A stretch of DNA of 64,000 nt from Selaginella moellendorffii (taxonomy: Eukaryota > Streptophyta > Lycopodiopsida > Selaginellales > Selaginellaceae), in assembly GCF_000143415.4 (NCBI RefSeq), contig NW_003314262.1:2468603-2532602 (forward strand), given 5' to 3'. Positions 1-11,369 of the stretch are shown here, one piece after another (the first letter of the stretch is position 1; each line of letters opens with the position of its first letter). A model generated the notes under the pieces. It did not search any database. It was not told where the DNA came from and saw only the letters and a list, made by a program, of their open reading frames with translations. The position numbers were made by a program, and so were the translations under genes.

Positions 1-1752
1 CGCACTAGTGCTCTCAAAGATCATCCCTTGCTGAAGAAGATCCTCGACCATGGAGCCTACAATTTCACGTTTGTCTCGTGTCATGCATATAATCGGCCAA
101 GTGATAGAAGAAACTCCTGGCTCCAAGTCAATATGGTGCTATACTCCTGTGCGGTCACTGATAAATGCTGAAAGTGAGCACCTAAACACAAGAAGGTGTG
201 CCTCAAGGATGGCACGCATTGCACTTCTACTTACTTCACAACACTCTTTGCTGATGGAGAGGTGATCGTTTGCTTTCTTCTTAGCTGCTTTCTTCACTGC
301 TTTCTTCTGATCTGAATCTTTCTCGATCACCTCCCTGTTAGACAAGCTTGCTAAAGTCTCTTCTTTCTTCACTGCTTTCTTCAAACCTTCAAAGCAACTC
401 AAGTTGCTACCGTTTTCTTGATTATCATGTCGGGGAGGATTCCTAACTTCTGCTTTCTTCATGTCTGCTTTCTTCACCACTGCTTTCTTTAGTTCTGCTT
501 TCTTCGTATTGTGATCCTCCTCCTCATCTACTTTTCCCCTGCCGAGCTTTAATTCTTCCCTCGGCCAGTCCGAGATAAGGACCTCTTCACCTTGTTTTGC
601 AAACAATAGCATTGTGCTGCCATTGCCAACACAATAGCTCCCATGGAGACTACCCCTTTCAATGCTGTTCTTGGACGTTAACCAATATATCCCCCAACTG
701 TGCCAAGGTCTCCACTCTCAAGTTCTGGAGGTGGAAATAGCTGATGGGGGAACAGTTTGCACAAGAGAGTAGGTTTTCTATTCCTACGACTACGCTGTTT
801 TGGAACTTGACATGGGTCTCCACCTGCTGTGCATGCAACTTCGGCTTCGATAAGGATCACCTATTGATGAAGGTATTAGAGGCGCTAGAATCCAGTAGGC
901 CAAAGGCCTCCCGACCATTAATGTGTCCCTTCAACCTGAAACATTGAGGGCTAGACTTGCCAAAGAATGCTAGACTAGAAATTGTTGCCTTCGCCTCTGC
1001 CAACCCAGGGCGCAATAGCCCATCCTTATGAGCGGCCTCCCAGGTCAACACTTCGTCAGTTTCCTCAACATCATCCATGTTGACTTGCAAGAGATCTCCA
1101 TTCCATCCTCTTTAAAGTACAACATGGCTGCTTGTCCTTGGATGGTTGTCTTGTTCTTATGCACTAGACATGAAAGGTGGTGATCGTGACTCCATTTGTC
1201 TCGGCAGTTGAATCACTTGCCCATCTTCAAATCCTCCATGCATTTAGGTTTTTCCTTAACTGCTTCTCTTCTTGATTGGTCTGGAGCAGTTCCGGTGAAT
1301 GGCAGAATCTCTCAAGAAGGTTGGAAACGACATCCTCCATTATCTGTGCATCTCACTTAGCCCTCAATATCTTAGAACTGTGAATTTGCATTCACCATTG
1401 AAGTTGGTTTTGTTTGAGCAACATCAGCTGCCATGGTTGTGGAAGAGCCGTGATATACTGTTCTGTGAGTACATCTTCCAAAACATTACCGACCTCAAAT
1501 CAATTCCACAACCATGTTGCAAGCCCTACTTCTGGCATAGCATAGATCACAAAGCTTGTTGAATGGGGAATCGGTCACTGGTGTCAAGATGAATGTCTCT
1601 TCCAACGTCTTCTTGAACTGTGGCCACAAAGGAAAAACCTTTGCCTGCTCCAAATTATGGAACCATTCCGATGCCAAATCCTTTAGATGCATCGCAGCGA
1701 ACGGCACCTTCTCGTGATCTCTCCATTGGCTACAAACAAAGTTGTGCTCCAT
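1..1752 (-). mobile_element. Ty3/gypsy gag-pol remnant, minus strand, cut by left edge
   Basis: Reading leftwards on the minus strand, the order gag, zinc knuckle, protease, reverse transcriptase is visible. At 1495-1752 there is a Retrotrans_gag-like stretch (AMHLKDLASEWFHNLEQ). At about 1168-1220 is a CCHC zinc knuckle (FNCRDKWSHDHHLSC) in which the codon of the first Cys is now TGA. At 857-1090 is a retropepsin core with LLDSSASNTFI in place of the usual DSGAS/T. At 139-612 is a Lys-rich linker. At 1-90 is the start of the RT domain (EIVGSMVEDLLQQGMIFEST). Stop codons and frameshifts separate the parts, so this is a dead copy. The catalytic RT and integrase would lie beyond position 1. The gag start also seems frameshifted near 1752, and the element may extend to about 2.3 kb. 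Confidence 0.85.
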
Positions 1753-2796
1753 TCCTGGAGCTTCAACCTATTGTCTGCTCCATCATACCGGTCAATGGGG
1801 AACTTCTCGCAATCCTACCAGCGAGATGGTGCTGGACTTTGCCTAAGATTTCTTCTCCCGCTAAGACACATATATCGGCTTGCTAGATCTGCTCAATCAG
1901 TTCCTCGTACCATTGAGGTTACTTTGATGATTGGGAGTACCCTCCTTCACAGATGGAGGTCAAGTGAAGGTCCAGCATCGATGCACTATCGGTTGGACTT
2001 TCTTATGCTGTAGCATCGACTGGAGAAGTTTTTAGCACCGTTGACGGTCTTACAGGCTTTTTGGAGATACAACAAGGTGTTCCAGTATCTACTACGTTTG
2101 AAGCAGATTCAGCTTGAGCTTGAGAAGTCTTGGGCAAAAGCCATGCAACGTGATTGAAGGGAATCCTGAGGCCCTCAGATGATCCCAAAGTTTCGGGTAT
2201 GGCATATATCCTACTTGATAACAAATCTACAGTTCTACATACAGGTAAGAGATTCAACAGAACTCATGCTCAATATGCTTTGTTCGCTCAGGTGGATGTT
2301 ATCGACAATGGAGCATCGAAAGGTTCTACAGAAATTCTATTTCATTCCATTCCAAGATTCTAAAGTATTTTTAACTTGATCTTTGTGTAGGTACTTGTCA
2401 GTACGCTCCAACGGCTATAGAACTCCGCCTCCACCCAAGCTGACCCACAGCAGCAGTGCGTAAGCCCTGTGTTGGATTTCTCTGAGAGCAAGCGAGGGAG
2501 ACTTTCTTGTTCCGGAATGGCCCTTTCCCATCTGCCTGTATGCATCAGCATGCTCCCGAAACCCCCTCCTCGCACTGCTTGCAGCAGCGGCAGCATTTGA
2601 GAACCTGTGACTTTCTCCACCATAGGTTTTGACTGATGTTTTGTAAGATCTGATATATGTGTGTTGAAATAAATCATTCATTTTTGTGGTGGAAAAAAAT
2701 ACTAGGGTTTATTGTTAAAAATTGTATGTGTGTAAATAATTTTTTTTAACAACCTTAACATATGAAATAAATTGCTACGCATTGCATGTAGCAATG
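1753..2796. other. No gene recognised; probable 5' part of the gag remnant
   Basis: Short open frames occur on both strands but none resembles a known family. The minus-strand reading just above 1752 continues the gag N-terminus in another frame (KFPIDRYDG-like), so at least the first few hundred bases probably belong to the retrotransposon. From about 2,400 to 2,640 the sequence is more GC-rich, with no coding signal I can support. Confidence 0.4.
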
Positions 2797-3096
2797 TTTG
2801 GTTTGCATAATAGTAGTGTTATTCTTACTTGTTAATCTAATTGATCAAATAAAGTTTATGTTTATAATTTATAAACACAAAATTAATCTTATTGCATATC
2901 AACCATTAGATGATAGAATAAAAAAAAATACCAGGAGGGTTTAAGAAAGTTTATAAATTATAAATATGTTTATAATTATAAATACAAGATTAATCTAAAT
3001 AAATAACAACTATTAGATGGTAAAATATCCTAGAATATCTAAACATATTCTTTTTATATCTACTATCCCTCTATAGGTTTGCTTAAGCAAACCAAA
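2797..3096. repeat. MITE-like repeat, copy 1
   Basis: About 300 bp of AT-rich non-coding DNA. It opens with TTTGGTTTGCATAA and closes with the inverted form TTAAGCAAACCAAA, so the ends form a terminal inverted repeat of about 14 bp. The interior has the pattern TTTATAATTTATAAAC, then ATTAATCTTATTGCATATCAAC, then AGATGGTAAAATAT. The same structure recurs at 58,417-58,711, and part of it in reverse orientation near 34,655-34,850. No transposase is encoded and no clear target-site duplication is visible. Most likely a non-autonomous DNA element, but the superfamily is uncertain. Confidence 0.65.
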
Positions 3097-3479
3097 AAGA
3101 GGGGGGATTCAAATGTAGAAAATTAGGATGTATATCAACTAAATTACTAGTGTGAGGTCCAAGTATATGGATACAATGCCGCATACTAATATTAGCATAT
3201 GGATATAATGCCATACATTAATATTAATATAGTGTTATTTTGATAACCATCAGATTGGTTTTAATCTGGACCACTTACTTCTATATATAAATTCGGATTT
3301 TTGGGTTAATTGATATGTATATTTCTATATTTTATTTCCATATTTTATGCACTCACATTGGTGGAGATGAGGGACAACTTTGATTATCCAGTGATTGAAT
3401 TTGGGATTTTAATTTAGATCTAGTTTTTACATTGTCTAAATCTCCATTTCTTTATAGCTTTTTCAATTTCTTCTCTTTT
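3097..3479. other. AT-rich spacer
   Basis: No coding signal. It contains two imperfect copies of a short segment around GGATACAATGCCG/CATAC (3,167-3,235) and otherwise low-complexity AT-rich sequence, probably decayed repeat DNA leading into the plus-strand retrotransposon remnant. Confidence 0.4.
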
Positions 3480-4335
3480 CTTTTTTTCATTTTAGTTTAT
3501 TTTCATGGCAGAGCAGTAGCTTCCTCCTCCTTTGACTCCAGAGCAATAATTAATGCAATTGCTCAATGCTATATGGTTGTAATTAAATAATCAAACTCAG
3601 TTGATGGTAATATTTATGACATATGGTACAATTGCTCTTGCTCTTGCTACCAATCTTCACGTTCGGCTAAAGTTCTTCCGTGAGAATCTTGGGGATGATG
3701 AGTACTATTAGTTTGATCACTTTACAGTGATTGCTACATATAATTCTTAGGATGATGCTTAGCATTTATATGAGTTTCCCATGTGTCTTAAGGGGACAGT
3801 ATTGCAATAGTACAATGGTTTGAGCATAACCAGTCGTGCGGATTGGAGTATTTTCCCGGATGCTTTTAAATGCACATTTGGATATGTTAACAATTGTGAT
3901 GATGCTTTCTAATAATTGCATTACTTTTGCCAAAGCCCATTTAAGTCAATGATGCAATTTAGTATTCATTTTTGAAGTCTTTTGTTTCGTTCGAAGCTAA
4001 ATATGTCAAAGCGGTTCAAGTTAGGAATGTTGTGGCTAACACTTTGTCAAGATTTTATAAAATTTATGCATGCACTTGCTCTAGCCACCCTTAATGATAC
4101 TCTTCGCTTGGCACAATGTTATAAAACATCACTTTTTCCACACTTCTTGTTCTACATCCTTCAGCTCCACTTCATGTGGGAGATAATCTTGTTCCAATGG
4201 AAGTTGATGCTGTTGCTGCTTGAGTTTAAGGACAAATGTGAGAATGTGGTCATGGCCATGATATCCATTGTTGGGCATGTGATGAAGTTGGTCACACTTA
4301 TCAGTGTTGTTAACATTTTCTAGATTGGTGTAAGG
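3480..4335 (+). mobile_element. Decayed Ty3/gypsy gag with zinc knuckle
   Basis: The plus-strand translation, broken by many stops, still follows a plant Ty3/gypsy Gag. From about 3,650 there is a RVRLKFFRENLG-like helix and a W-x-x-F-P-D-A-F-K-C-x-F-G segment near 3,845. A CCHC knuckle (CWACDEVGHTYQCC) is read at about 4,270-4,315. The open stretch 3,982-4,323 is a fragment of this, not a gene. The Gag/protease continuity is interrupted immediately downstream by an LTR-like unit (4,340-5,560). Confidence 0.7.
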
Positions 4336-4339
4336 AACC

Positions 4340-5560
4340 AACTCCCCGAGGTGTCGTAGGTTAAAGGACCCCTGAAAGAATGACCGAAATGACAAAGAGT
4401 TCATCGGATGGGACCGAGTCTAAGATCGAGTCCAAGACCGACTCTAAGACCGAGTTCGAGATAGAGTCCGGAATCGAGTTCGAGGCCGAGTTTGAGACCG
4501 AGTTCAAGACCGAGTTCAAGACGGAGTCTGAGATCCAAAAACGGGTCTGAGACCGAGTCCGAGACCGAGTCTGAAGTTGAGTCCGAGATTGGGTCCGAGA
4601 TCGAGTCCGAAATCGAGTCCAAGACCGAGTCCGAGTACTAATATAGATCAAGGGGTGAAAGCCCAAAGCGTGAGTCTCCCGGGGGGGGGGGCTGCAGAGG
4701 GTTCCAAAAGTATAGTAGGGATAGTGAGGTCTAGAAACCAGTCTTGAAGGAACTCTCTAGTGGTGCGTCTAAACTGACTTGAAATTGAGACTGGGGCCGA
4801 GGGGCCTTGGGTGGGAGTGAGCATGGACTCGGGTGGTGCTGGAGGGGCCACCCAGGGAAGTGCTCAAAAGCAACTCCTGCTCCCGAAAGGGAAACCAACT
4901 GCGGTGCTCCCGGCTCATGTGGAGTGGTGCCCCACTTGAGGACCTTGTGGCTCATTGGTCCTCGCCCTTCCTAGGGGCTTGGGCCTTCCCTTCGGGATGG
5001 AAGTGGGGGGTAGAGGGCCGTTAGGCCATGGTGTTTTGCCTCGGCGTCCCAAAGCAAGTGTTGCACTCAAGACTTGGGATTTAGAGGGTTCCATAATCAA
5101 GTCTTGTGGTACCAAGGGATGTTAGAAATCTGGAGGCTTGGTGTGCTTGGCTGCTTATGTCTACAGGGAGTGTAGCCGAACCTTAAGTTCAATTTAACCC
5201 AGGGAGGGGGATTGAGAGAGATTTAGGAATCCGTGGATGGATGGCTAACACTCCATTGCTCGTGCAATGAGTAGCTAAAACCAAATAGGACCAAGTAGGA
5301 GCTGGTACCATAGGCGGGGAACTTGGCGAGGGAACTTAGCAAAAGCCAAGGCAGTGTTGGACAGATAGACGAAGTAAGCTGACAAATTGGAAAGGAAAAA
5401 TTTGTGGCTTACAATTGGCAACCTCCATTTCTTGGGTGGAGACCTTGGCATCAACAACATCTTGTTGGTGCTAATGTAGTGGAAAATTTGGATCCTAAGA
5501 TGCTTTTGGGAAATGTGAGTCACACGAGTAGTAAAGGGTTTTTGTGTGAATAAGTTAATA
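4340..5560 (+). repeat. LTR-like unit A with purine minisatellite
   Basis: The unit sits between the gag zinc knuckle and the protease of the surrounding gypsy remnant, so it looks inserted. Its first part (about 4,415-4,640) is a degenerate short-period array of GAGTCC and GAGATC/GAGACC words. Then comes GGTGAAAGCCCAAAG and GTTCCAAAAGTATAGTAGGG, and further sequence without coding capacity. The second half of the array and the segment up to about 4,990 align by eye with unit B at 9,000-9,420. The GTATAGTAGGGATAGTG motif also recurs near the start of the LTRs at 53,432 and 59,451. I interpret it as a solo LTR or LTR remnant of a related family. Confidence 0.55.
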
Positions 5561-5639
5561 ACACCTCCATCTTTCTTTTGGGAATATTATCAAAGGGTTC
5601 ATTTAGCATCAGTTCATCCAATATTTATTTTCCAAACTC

Positions 5640-7500
5640 GTTTTTATAAGAAGAGGTCTCATATTATTCTCTTTGTGTTGTTTGATACAAGCTCTAGTTT
5701 ATCTTCTATTGCTTAGCCTGTTGCCATACATTATTGTTTACATTTACGTCATATGGCAAGGTTAATTTTCATTCTTTATAGCAAAGGCTATACATATGCA
5801 TAAGCATAGGATGAAGTAGATCTAGTTATATATGTGGGTGATCTCGAATTTGAGTTGCAGTTATTGTAGGTAGTGCCAAGTCAAGTTTTTGACCTCATCC
5901 TTGATATGGATTGGTTTTGGCGCAATCATGCCAAGTATGATTTTGAGGCTTCTTTCCTTGTCTCATGCTTCCTTATATTTCTTCCATTCCTCTCACTTTT
6001 GTTCCTCTTTATCCCTCTGTTTCAACCTCTACTTTCATCATTTTTGTCTCCCCATTACTTCCTCCTAAGTTTCTATTTTATTCCTCTATTCCCTCTTTTA
6101 ATCCCTCCAATGGTATTTGTGTTACAATGGTTGACCGGCTCATGAAGGAGTATGCTGATCTCTTTGAATTTGATATATAATCTAGGGCCAAAATTGCAAT
6201 ATGTCATCCTATTTCAATTAAGGATACTTATCTAATCAATGTTTTTGTTCATTGTCAGTCATTAAAAGAGATTAAGATTTTACATGCAAGTGTTAGTGAG
6301 ATGTTAGAAAAGGGTGTTATTCAAAAGTCATGGAGTCCTTAAGTATGTGAACCTTATCTTGTGATAAAGCTTGAGTATTCATTTATGCATTGACTCTTAT
6401 TTGTTAAACAAATTGATAATCCTTAATGTGTACCCTCTTCCTCACACTACTGATATCTTTGATTGTCTAAGGAGAAGTTTTTGGTTCACCAAGTTATATC
6501 TTGCTTTTAGATACTGACAAGTGCCCATAGCTAAGGACGATATTCCCAAAATTGTTTTTCATACATTATTTGGTTTGTATGTGTTCTTGGTGATATCGTT
6601 TGGTTTGAACAATGTTTCAGTAACTTTTTAGTGGATGATGGATAAGATTTTTTGCAATATGTCGGAAGTCACTATTGACTTCATTGATGATATTTTAATC
6701 CACTTGGAAGGGATGAGGGAGGAACATATTTGTGATATTTGTAAAGTGTTGGATTGGCTATGGGAAATTGATTTAAAGCTAAAACAATCGAAATGCATAT
6801 TTAGGTCGGGTACTATATTTCTCGTAAGGGTTTCCAAGTTGATCCTGATAAATTTGTGGCTATTTCAAAATTCTCTATACAGAAGTGTGTGAATGATATG
6901 CAATGCTTCCTAGGGAAAGTGTAGTATTTCGATCGTTTTATTGATCATCTTTTTGATTGCACTACACTATTGCGAGTATTGTTGAAGTTGTCAACATTGT
7001 CTTTCATCTGGTCTGTGGACTATGAGTGAACATTTATGGATTTCAAAAGAGCTATTAATGATTCCTCCAGTTTTGGCATATCCTGACTACACTCAACTTT
7101 TCATTTTACATATGGATGTTTTTTATATCAATCTTGGAGGTATGTTAATGTAGAAGAGCCTGAGTATGCTTGTTCAACGCTATCCCATTACATATATCCG
7201 TTATATATTACAACCAGTGGAAGTGAACTACTCCACGACAGAGAAGGAGTGTTTAGTTGCAGCTTGAGGTTTCAAGAAACTCTATGCATATTTACATGGT
7301 ATTTGAATATTATTAAATGGTGATCATATTGCAGTTACTTTATTATTGAAGTGGAAAGATTTAGTTAGTCGTACGGCTCGGTAAGCTTTGAAGCTTCAGA
7401 TATATGATTTTGATGTTGTTCATCGCTCAAAAAGTTCTATAGCTAATATTAATACCCTTTCTCGAGCTTCTCTTCCTTCTTCGCTCTCTTCTTATGTTTT
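5640..7500 (+). mobile_element. Decayed Ty3/gypsy protease, RT and RNase H
   Basis: Read across frames on the plus strand. A protease remnant VLFDTSSS lies at about 5,670. FDLILDMDWFWRNHA, the conserved protease-RT linker, starts near 5,880. RT segments follow: FWFTKLYLAFRY, IPKIVFHTLFG, then FIDDILIHLEG at about 6,680, which is the catalytic YVDDIL-type motif. RNase H shows FILHMDVF, VNYSTTEKECL and ends with KLQIYDFDVVHRSKSS at about 7,390-7,450. Numerous stop codons interrupt it. It encodes no functional protein. Confidence 0.8.
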
Positions 7501-7529
7501 TGATAAGCCTATAGTTCCAGTATCTGTGG

Positions 7530-8560
7530 ATTTTTTAAGTGAACTTGGTCAACTCTGGTCAACAAGATGGTCTATAGGGTAGTCAACATGATGACCAACT
7601 CACCAATGCTTTATATTTGGGGAAGAAATAGTTGTTCTATCGTGGCTCGAAGAGTGAAGATAGCATCAAGGCTAAGAAGCTTCATTTGGACCAATGGGAG
7701 AAAGATAAGGTGGAGGGCAATTGTTTTTATTGCCATAAGGCTAGATATTAGGGCAAGGATTTTTCTAAAGAGGTCAATAAATTCTAAAGTGAATGTGATG
7801 AGATCCATCATGAATACAACTTAAGCATTTGCTATGGTGGTTCTTTCATATCTAGCTTCTTGTGGTTAAGATAGATGCAAATGACATTGCTATTGGAGCT
7901 GTCTTGCTTCAAGTTGGGCATTCTCTTATATGAGCCAAGGAATGGCAACATTATTTGTATGGATCAGACTTTCAAGCGGATTCAGATCATCAGTCCCTCT
8001 AGTATTTTAGTTGAAAAAAGGATCTTTGAGGTTGCCTTGCTCGTTGGCAAGAGTTTCTACAGAAAATGTCTATTAAGATTTTATACAAGCATGGAGGTGA
8101 CAATAAGGTGGTTGATGCATTATCCAAGATAGTAAATTCTATCTCATTCATAAAGTTATCCAGTGATCTCTTGGATGAGCTTAAGAAGTTTTCTAACTTC
8201 GATTCTTTTATCACTGATATTTACGCAAAGGTTTTGTCAAGAGACGCCTCTACAGATTTAAAGGGTGACAAGTTTGTGTCATTTAAGATACAAAATAGAA
8301 TCCTAGTGAAGAAGGGACATGTAGTGATTTTTTGTATTGATAAACTCATCAAATGGATTTTGGTTGAGTGTTATGATGTGTTAAATGTTGGGTATTTGAG
8401 GGTACTAAGAACATATATATTGGTGAAGAAGCATTTCTTTTGGCTTGGGATGAAGTTAGATATTGAGAAGTATGTACATGGTTGTTTGTGTGAGACACAA
8501 ATTCCTAAGCCTCAAAGTGGAGCAAAAAAGGTGCCACATGGTAATGGTTGAAGTAGAAGT
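7530..8560 (+). mobile_element. Second gypsy copy: gag tail, RNase H end, integrase zinc finger
   Basis: After one RNase H ends, the sequence returns to a gag tail: a Gln/His-rich stretch followed by KDKVEGNCFYCHKARY (about 7,690-7,750). The same segment occurs in the minus-strand element at about 56,170-56,380. It then jumps to the end of another RNase H (AIGAVLLQVGHSL, then KILYKHGGDNKVVDALS) and to the integrase HHCC finger (LRVLRTYILVKKHFFWLGMK, then IEKYVHGCLCET) at 8,390-8,500. So a second, internally deleted element of the same family lies directly behind the first. The longest open stretch is 8,066-8,551. Confidence 0.7.
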
Positions 8561-10106
8561 CTAACAAACATAACATGTTTAGATCAAAGGCTTTGACTTG
8601 GATCAAAAGTGGGAGTGGAACTTTGAACAAAGTGCTCAAGGGATGAGCACGAAGCAATTGGTGAATGAATCTCTAAAAAGGGACACAAGAAGGATTGATA
8701 CATTGCAAAGTGTCATGACATATGGAAGTGTTAGGAAGGAGTTTAAAATGGAGTTTGAGAAGGAATATGAGATAGAGTCCAAGATGGAGTCTAATATAGA
8801 CCTAAGATAAACTTGAGATGAAGTCTAAGATGGAGTTTGATATAGATCTGAAATGGACCCGAGATAGAGTCCGAGATGGACCTGAGATGGAGTCCAAGAT
8901 GGACCAAAAATAGATTTCGAGATGGACCTAAGATAGAGTTCAAGATGGACCTAAGATGGAGTCCAAGGTCAAGTCCGAGATGGATCTGAGATGGAGTCCG
9001 AAGTCGAGGCCGAGAAAAAGACCAAGACCAAAACCAAGACCAAGACTGAGATCGAGACTGAGACCAAGATTAGTTCGAGTCTCAATCCCAATCTAAATCT
9101 AAGGGTGAAAGCCCAAAGTGATTATATCCCAGACCCTAGGGGGTTTAGTGAGCTCCAAAAGTATAGTAAGGGGGAGTGTGACCAAGGAAGGCTATAACCA
9201 TGTGGTGGGTGATGTTATAACCATTAAAGGCTAGAGTAAACATATATGGAAAAATGGGGTAACTTGGTAAAGTATTCAAGAGTCAGCTCTAGCTCCCTTA
9301 AGAGATCAAATGATTGATGCTCCCAATCCAAATGTGGTGGTGGCACTACCTACTTGGATACTTAAGGTGGCTTATTGGAACCTTGCTCTAGCCTCATGGC
9401 TAGGGCACCCAAAGGCGGAAAGTGGGGAGAGTACCCATGAGGCTTACGTAGGGCAACGGTGTTTAAAAATGTTATTCCAAAGTTCTAAATAGCGGAAAGG
9501 AAAAGGAGCAATCTTCTTATGTAGTGACTAAGGATGTGGTCATGTGGCAAGGAAGCCCCAGAGATCAGTAGGATTTAGTGGTCAATCCCTTAAGTTGGCA
9601 GTGTTGGTGAGCATGGCTATGAATAGAGAGAGACCTGATAGGGACTGAAGAAAGGACATTAAGGAAGGGTGTTTCCCATATCTCTGGTGCTAAGGTGTAG
9701 TCAAGGGATGACCACTCATGGATAGAGGGCTAGTCTTTGAGAGATGGGACTATGATGTAGGTGGTTTTAGACCACTAGTGTGACAAATGTGAATGGGCAT
9801 GACTTTAGTGTAACGTATTGATATGTTAATGGTACCTTTAGGTGTCTATTATGGGATCAAACACATGAAGCACTTGGATTAAGTGCAAAGGTTGAATGGT
9901 ATAGATGCCATTCTAAGGGCTAGCATGTCTTTAAGTCGGGAATAAGACTTATGGAGGTCATGAGTGAGACTCTTCTAAGTGGTTAAAAGTTTCGTTAAAT
10001 GATTAAAGTAAAATGAAAATTTTAGTTGCTTAAAGTTTGACCTACTAAAGGGTCAAAGTTGATCATTAGAAGTTCGCTAGTCTCTATCATCCTCTATATG
10101 TACCCG
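8561..10106 (+). repeat. LTR-like unit B with purine minisatellite
   Basis: This block lies between the integrase zinc finger (ends about 8,551) and the integrase catalytic core (resumes about 10,107), so it interrupts one integrase gene. It contains a degenerate array of GAGTCCGAGATGGAC-type words (about 8,750-9,080), then GGTGAAAGCCCAAAG and CTCCAAAAGTATAGTAAGGG. About 300 bp after that match unit A by eye. No coding capacity. Best read as a nested solo LTR. Confidence 0.55.
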
Positions 10107-11050
10107 AAAATAAGTGAAATAGCATTTAGATAAACTTTATCACTAATTTGCTTAAGACCTTTCGAGGAAATTATGCTATTTGGGTTGTTTTGGATCTTTT
10201 GATAAAAATGGCTCACTTTTTCCTAGTGAAGATGACTTTTAAGGCTTTTAAACTTGCTCAATTATTTGTAGACTAATTATTTAATCTTTATGGTTTTCTA
10301 GGTGACATTATGAGTGATTGGGATCCCAAGTTCATACCCAAATTTTAGCAAACAGTTTTTGAGAAGCTAAAGACTAAGTTGAGCATGAGTAGTGGTGAGT
10401 ATCCACAATCAAATAGGTAGATAAAGCATATGAATCAGCTGGTGGAAGATATGTTAAGGTTTTTTATATGACACACAGGGAGTATAGAAGAACTACTTGC
10501 CTTTGCTTCAATTTGCTCTCAATAATGCTCATTTATCAGTTGTTTTATTTATGATGAGGTTATGAGTTTAGATCTCTTGTGAATTTGAGTTTGGTTTTAG
10601 TTTAAATACCTCATGCTTATGATTTCCTAGAGGATATGCAAGACAAGCTTAAGTTGGCAAAGCTAAACATGAGGCAAACTTCAAGACAAAAGATTGGTTA
10701 ATGAACATTGCCATCATCAAAAGTATAAAGTTGGTGACAAGGTTTTCCTTAAGCTATCATATGTACAACAGTCTCTAAAAGGAGGTGGCAGTGGTAAGTT
10801 GTCTCCACAGTATTGTGGGTCTTTTGGGAAACCGTAAAAGAGTCATGTGGCTCTTGCAAAAATCACATTCAACAAATCTTTTAATAAGCCTTCAAATTAC
10901 CTTGTAAGAATCCTTTATTGTCTTTCAAAACTTTCATGATTCTACCGTTTGGATTAATGTAGGACCTTGATATCATGGGAAGAAGGTTTATCACTCATTC
11001 AGGGAGGAGTTTTAATGGTATGAGAGTTTTGCAAGACATCATGTTTGATT
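10107..11050 (+). mobile_element. Decayed gypsy integrase core and C-terminus
   Basis: Plus-strand fragments read KTFRGNYAIWVVLDLLIKMAHF at the start (10,150-10,215). They continue with GDIMSDWDPKFIPKF, then LSMSSGEYPQSN and HMNQLVEDMLRFF, the hallmarks of an rve integrase core. QDKLKLAKLNMRQ and KLSPQYCGSF, typical of the C-terminal domain, follow at 10,640-10,830. Stop codons are frequent. This continues the integrase interrupted by unit B. Confidence 0.75.
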
Positions 11051-11369
11051 TTTCCATTGCTTCTTATAGGTGAGCCACAACAATCTGGAAGCGTGGACGA
11101 GCTCTGGGTTGTGACAGAAGGAAAACTATCACCATTTCACAGCTCACTACAAAGGACCTTACGTGTAGTGTGAACATAGTGATTGGGGTTTCTAGATCTT
11201 ATGCCAAGCGCCTTGCTAGAGCACAGGATAAATATTTCTGGATCGTGACCATGTTGTTTCAGCACCCATCCTCTTCTGCAAGCTCTTCATCCTCGAATGG
11301 CCCAAAATTCAACTTAGATAATGGGATAGAAAAATCAAAGCATGGTTCTACCCTAATTCAAACAGTGCC

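Noticed and set aside
4361-4666. Arg/Ser/Thr-repeat frame on the minus strand
   Set aside because: Antisense translation of the same type of minisatellite in unit A.
4415-9080. Possible CRISPR-like array in the repeated GAGTCC words
   Set aside because: The repeats are short, degenerate and contiguous with no unique spacers, and the genome is a plant's.
8991-9197. Lys/Glu/Thr-repeat open frame (KTKTKTKTKTE)
   Set aside because: It is the translation of the purine-rich minisatellite in LTR-like unit B, not a gene.
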